Origin: Dissophora ornata
Lineage: Eukaryota > Mortierellomycota > Mortierellomycetes > Mortierellales > Mortierellaceae
Reading direction: 5' to 3'
Length of the DNA stretch: 47,768 nucleotides
NCBI GenBank assembly: GCA_025201705.1
Contig: MU616737.1
Span: 1 to 47,768 of the forward strand
The notes under the pieces are model-generated. The model ran no database searches. It worked only from the letters and a program-made list of their open reading frames with translations, and was not told the DNA's origin. Positions within the stretch are counted from its first letter, which is position 1. Every line of letters begins with the position of its first letter. Positions 46,065-47,768 of this stretch are shown piece by piece. The translations under genes and the position numbers were made by a program.

Positions 46065-46070
46065 TATAAA
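46065..46070 (+). promoter_or_regulatory. TATA box of the secreted Ser/Thr-rich protein gene
   Basis: TATAAA lies 108 bp before the ATG and is followed by a C/A-rich leader ending CCAAAAAACG before the start codon. Confidence 0.7.
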
Positions 46071-46172
46071 GAGGAGAGTCCTCGGCGCTGAAAGTGGATC
46101 TCGTCTTATACTCTCCCTCCGAACATACCTGACTCTACCAAACCCGACCTGACCCATACTCCCCAAAAAACG

Positions 46173-46640
46173 ATGAAACTCTCCAGCGCTGCAGTTGTCC
46201 TTGGTCTGATCGCCGCCCAGGCTGTGATCGCCAAGCCCGTTCACACTTCGAAATCTGTTACTTGGGTGACCAAGTCCTCATTTAGCGGCTACCCAACCAC
46301 AACACCCGCTGCTTCTGCAACCTGGACACCTACTTCTGCAACCTGGACACCTACGTCCGATACTTGGCCGACTGACTCCCCATCTTGCAATTGCCCTACT
46401 GGAGTGCCTTCGGCGAGTGGCACCTGGGTACCCACGACTTGGTGGTCCGATTCCTCAAGCGGCGTCTACCCTACCGAACCCACGACTACCGGTGCTGTGA
46501 CCTACACTGAGACCGTGACGGTGACACGTCCTCACACCAGCACCCGCACTGTGACAGTCTGGACCACCACAACTGCCGTGACATCGATGCTCAACAACAA
46601 CACCTCCCCCACCGATGTCCCTCGCACCACGTCCGTGTAA
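46173..46640 (+). CDS. Secreted Ser/Thr-rich (mucin-like) cell-surface protein
   Basis: A single exon of 155 aa. It starts with a signal peptide (MKLSSAAVVLGLIAAQAVIA) very like that of the LysM protein, so it is exported. The mature part is about 45% Ser/Thr/Pro with a tandem SATWTPT repeat (residues about 48-65), two close Cys (SCNCPTG), Trp-rich turns (GTWVPTTWWSD) and a Thr/Val-rich stretch (TYTETVTVTRPHTSTRTVTV) before a short tail ending RTTSV. Such proteins are usually heavily O-mannosylated and wall-associated. I see no GPI tail or enzymatic domain. Codon use is strongly C-ending, and the strong TATA box suggests high expression. No family name is assigned. Confidence 0.82.
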   Translation: MKLSSAAVVLGLIAAQAVIAKPVHTSKSVTWVTKSSFSGYPTTTPAASATWTPTSATWTPTSDTWPTDSPSCNCPTGVPSASGTWVPTTWWSDSSSGVYPTEPTTTGAVTYTETVTVTRPHTSTRTVTVWTTTTAVTSMLNNNTSPTDVPRTTSV

Positions 46641-46992
46641 TCAGGCGGGGAGATGAGATCAGACGGCTTGACGACAGTATGGTTACAAGCTGAAAATCTC
46701 TTCTTTTACTTTTCTTGCTTGTTCGGTTTACAGAGGAGGAAGGGGAGGAGTTGAAAAGAAAGCAAAGAACGATATTTGCATTTTACAATAGTTAACTGAA
46801 GCGGACTTGTTCCTAGTCTATTTGTTCACTGCAGACCTATATCAAAGTAAACACGCGTATTTTCGTCTATTGCGATTTTGGTTGTGCCGATGGAAATAAT
46901 AAAAAAGAACAGCTGAAGTAAGGGATTACATAGAATACACTGGGTCTAAAGAAATTAAATGTGTTGAACGGGGAAAGCAAAAAAAGGGAGGT
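46641..46992. other. Convergent 3' regions
   Basis: A 352-bp AT-rich gap between the stops of two convergent genes. It should hold both 3' untranslated regions; nothing else is seen. Confidence 0.6.
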
Positions 46993-47768
46993 CTAATAAT
47001 ACTGTCTCTCAACACTAATGGGGAAGTACGCTCCTTGACTTTTCTCTTCAAACTCCTGCTCCAAGTTGTGTTGGTTTGCATATTGCTGGTGGCTCTCCGA
47101 CCAACTGTCTTGTGTTTGATTTCCATGAGCATCCGCGCGCGTAAAATTCGTCATGGTGTGCGACATCGACGGTCGCTCGGGATCTTGCTCCGACATTTGG
47201 CGCCCAGTATTCGTGGAATACGTCGTCTTACTCATGGGCGGGACTTTTGTCGATTTTGCGCTGTTCTTGGGCGTCGTCACAATCGTCGTCTGCGTAATGC
47301 CCAGCATTGGCGTCATTGTCATCTTTGTCGTCGTCGTCTCTATGTCGTCACGGCGGTGACTTGCGACGGACCCGCGTTGTTCCCAAGAGTTATAGCCAGA
47401 GACCGGGGGAATGTCATCTGCTCCAGCCAATACTGTGTTTCTCAACTCGCCCTTCCCAGGCGAGACAACCGCATTCGCGCCCTTGGGGCCGTTATTAGGT
47501 CCATTTTCAAGACGTGTCATGGTCTTTTGGTCCCAGGTTCCGAGGACGCTCTTCTTGCTGGGAGTGTGGATCGAGCTCACCGAGACGGAGCCGTTATTCG
47601 GGCTCGAGTTCTGACGGATATTGACACTGTTGCTGCGGCGGCGTCGATTACGCTTGCGAATCACCATAATGGCTCCTCCTGTGATCAGCATGGCCAAGAT
47701 CGCACCGACAGCAGCGATGGCCAAAATCAGGCCTACCGACTTTCCCTTCGAATCGGAGAGTCCACCAC
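46993..47768 (-). CDS. Single-pass membrane protein, C-terminal part (partial)
   Basis: The gene enters from the right edge and the frame is open to 47768 (258 codons). It begins GGLSDSKGKSV, then a membrane span (GLILAIAAVGAILAMLITGG, continuing AIMV) followed by the basic stop-transfer sequence RKRNRRRR. The cytoplasmic tail is Asn/Ser/Thr/Gln-rich (NIRQNSSPNNGSVSVSSI; TTTTKMTMTPMLGITQTTIV; HQQYANQHNLEQEFEEKSQG) and ends FPISVERQYY. The layout (short extracellular Gly/Ser stalk, one span, basic anchor, long disordered tail) is the same as in the Kelch protein at 32079-34385, so this may be a second Kelch-type surface protein whose propeller lies outside the window. That is inference; no Kelch blade is visible here. 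Confidence 0.8.
   Translation of the reverse strand, partial: GGLSDSKGKSVGLILAIAAVGAILAMLITGGAIMVIRKRNRRRRSNSVNIRQNSSPNNGSVSVSSIHTPSKKSVLGTWDQKTMTRLENGPNNGPKGANAVVSPGKGELRNTVLAGADDIPPVSGYNSWEQRGSVASHRRDDIETTTTKMTMTPMLGITQTTIVTTPKNSAKSTKVPPMSKTTYSTNTGRQMSEQDPERPSMSHTMTNFTRADAHGNQTQDSWSESHQQYANQHNLEQEFEEKSQGAYFPISVERQYY

Overview
The window is nuclear DNA of a filamentous fungus. The genes are split by short introns (about 82-316 nt) with GTAAGT-like donors and TAG/CAG acceptors, CT-rich leaders precede several genes, and the proteins carry Gln, Asn and Thr runs. The gene content (a very long RasGEF, a large F-box/LRR protein, a secreted LysM protein, a tyrosine-recombinase relic with an NDC10-like core) would suit an early-diverging fungus such as Mortierellomycotina. 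That placement is inference; no marker gene for it is present.

Left half (1-23.9 kb) is ordinary gene-dense chromosome. It holds the 3' end of a WD40 gene (1-428), a 2,451-residue Ras guanine-nucleotide exchange factor in 12 exons (4350-12858), a single-exon F-box-like/LRR protein (13658-16831), and on the minus strand riboflavin kinase (16989-17866), a cystathionine gamma-synthase-type PLP enzyme (18220-20513) and a membrane-anchored aspartic protease (20845-23918). Exon phases were worked out by hand and all close in frame. The protease appears to contain a 7-nt microexon and a separate last exon encoding a GPI-type hydrophobic tail.

Middle (24-39.5 kb) is mobile-element territory interleaved with genes. 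A complete pogo/Tigger-like DNA transposon (26710-29680) has 126-bp terminal inverted repeats, a spliced DDD transposase and a second domain in the same frame behind a single UAG codon. It is followed by a zinc alcohol dehydrogenase (30128-31440), a small two-part reading frame also split by one UAG (31714-31992), a secreted/transmembrane Kelch protein (32079-34385) and a broken Crypton-like tyrosine recombinase (about 36370-38960). A decayed or intron-rich membrane-protein gene may lie at 24690-26035.

Right part (39.5-47.8 kb) is sparse. It has short CGCTTC/GAAGCG hairpins, a secreted LysM protein with a Lys/Pro/Thr decapeptide repeat (41185-41905), a candidate two-exon small gene (43473-43963), a Ser/Thr-rich secreted wall-type protein (46173-46640) and the 3' end of a single-pass membrane protein (46993-47768). 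Two secreted-protein genes and the dehydrogenase have clear TATA boxes 108-131 bp before their ATG. The genes do not form one pathway. Shared themes are cell-surface or secreted proteins (protease, Kelch, LysM, mucin-like, terminal membrane protein) and Ras signalling.
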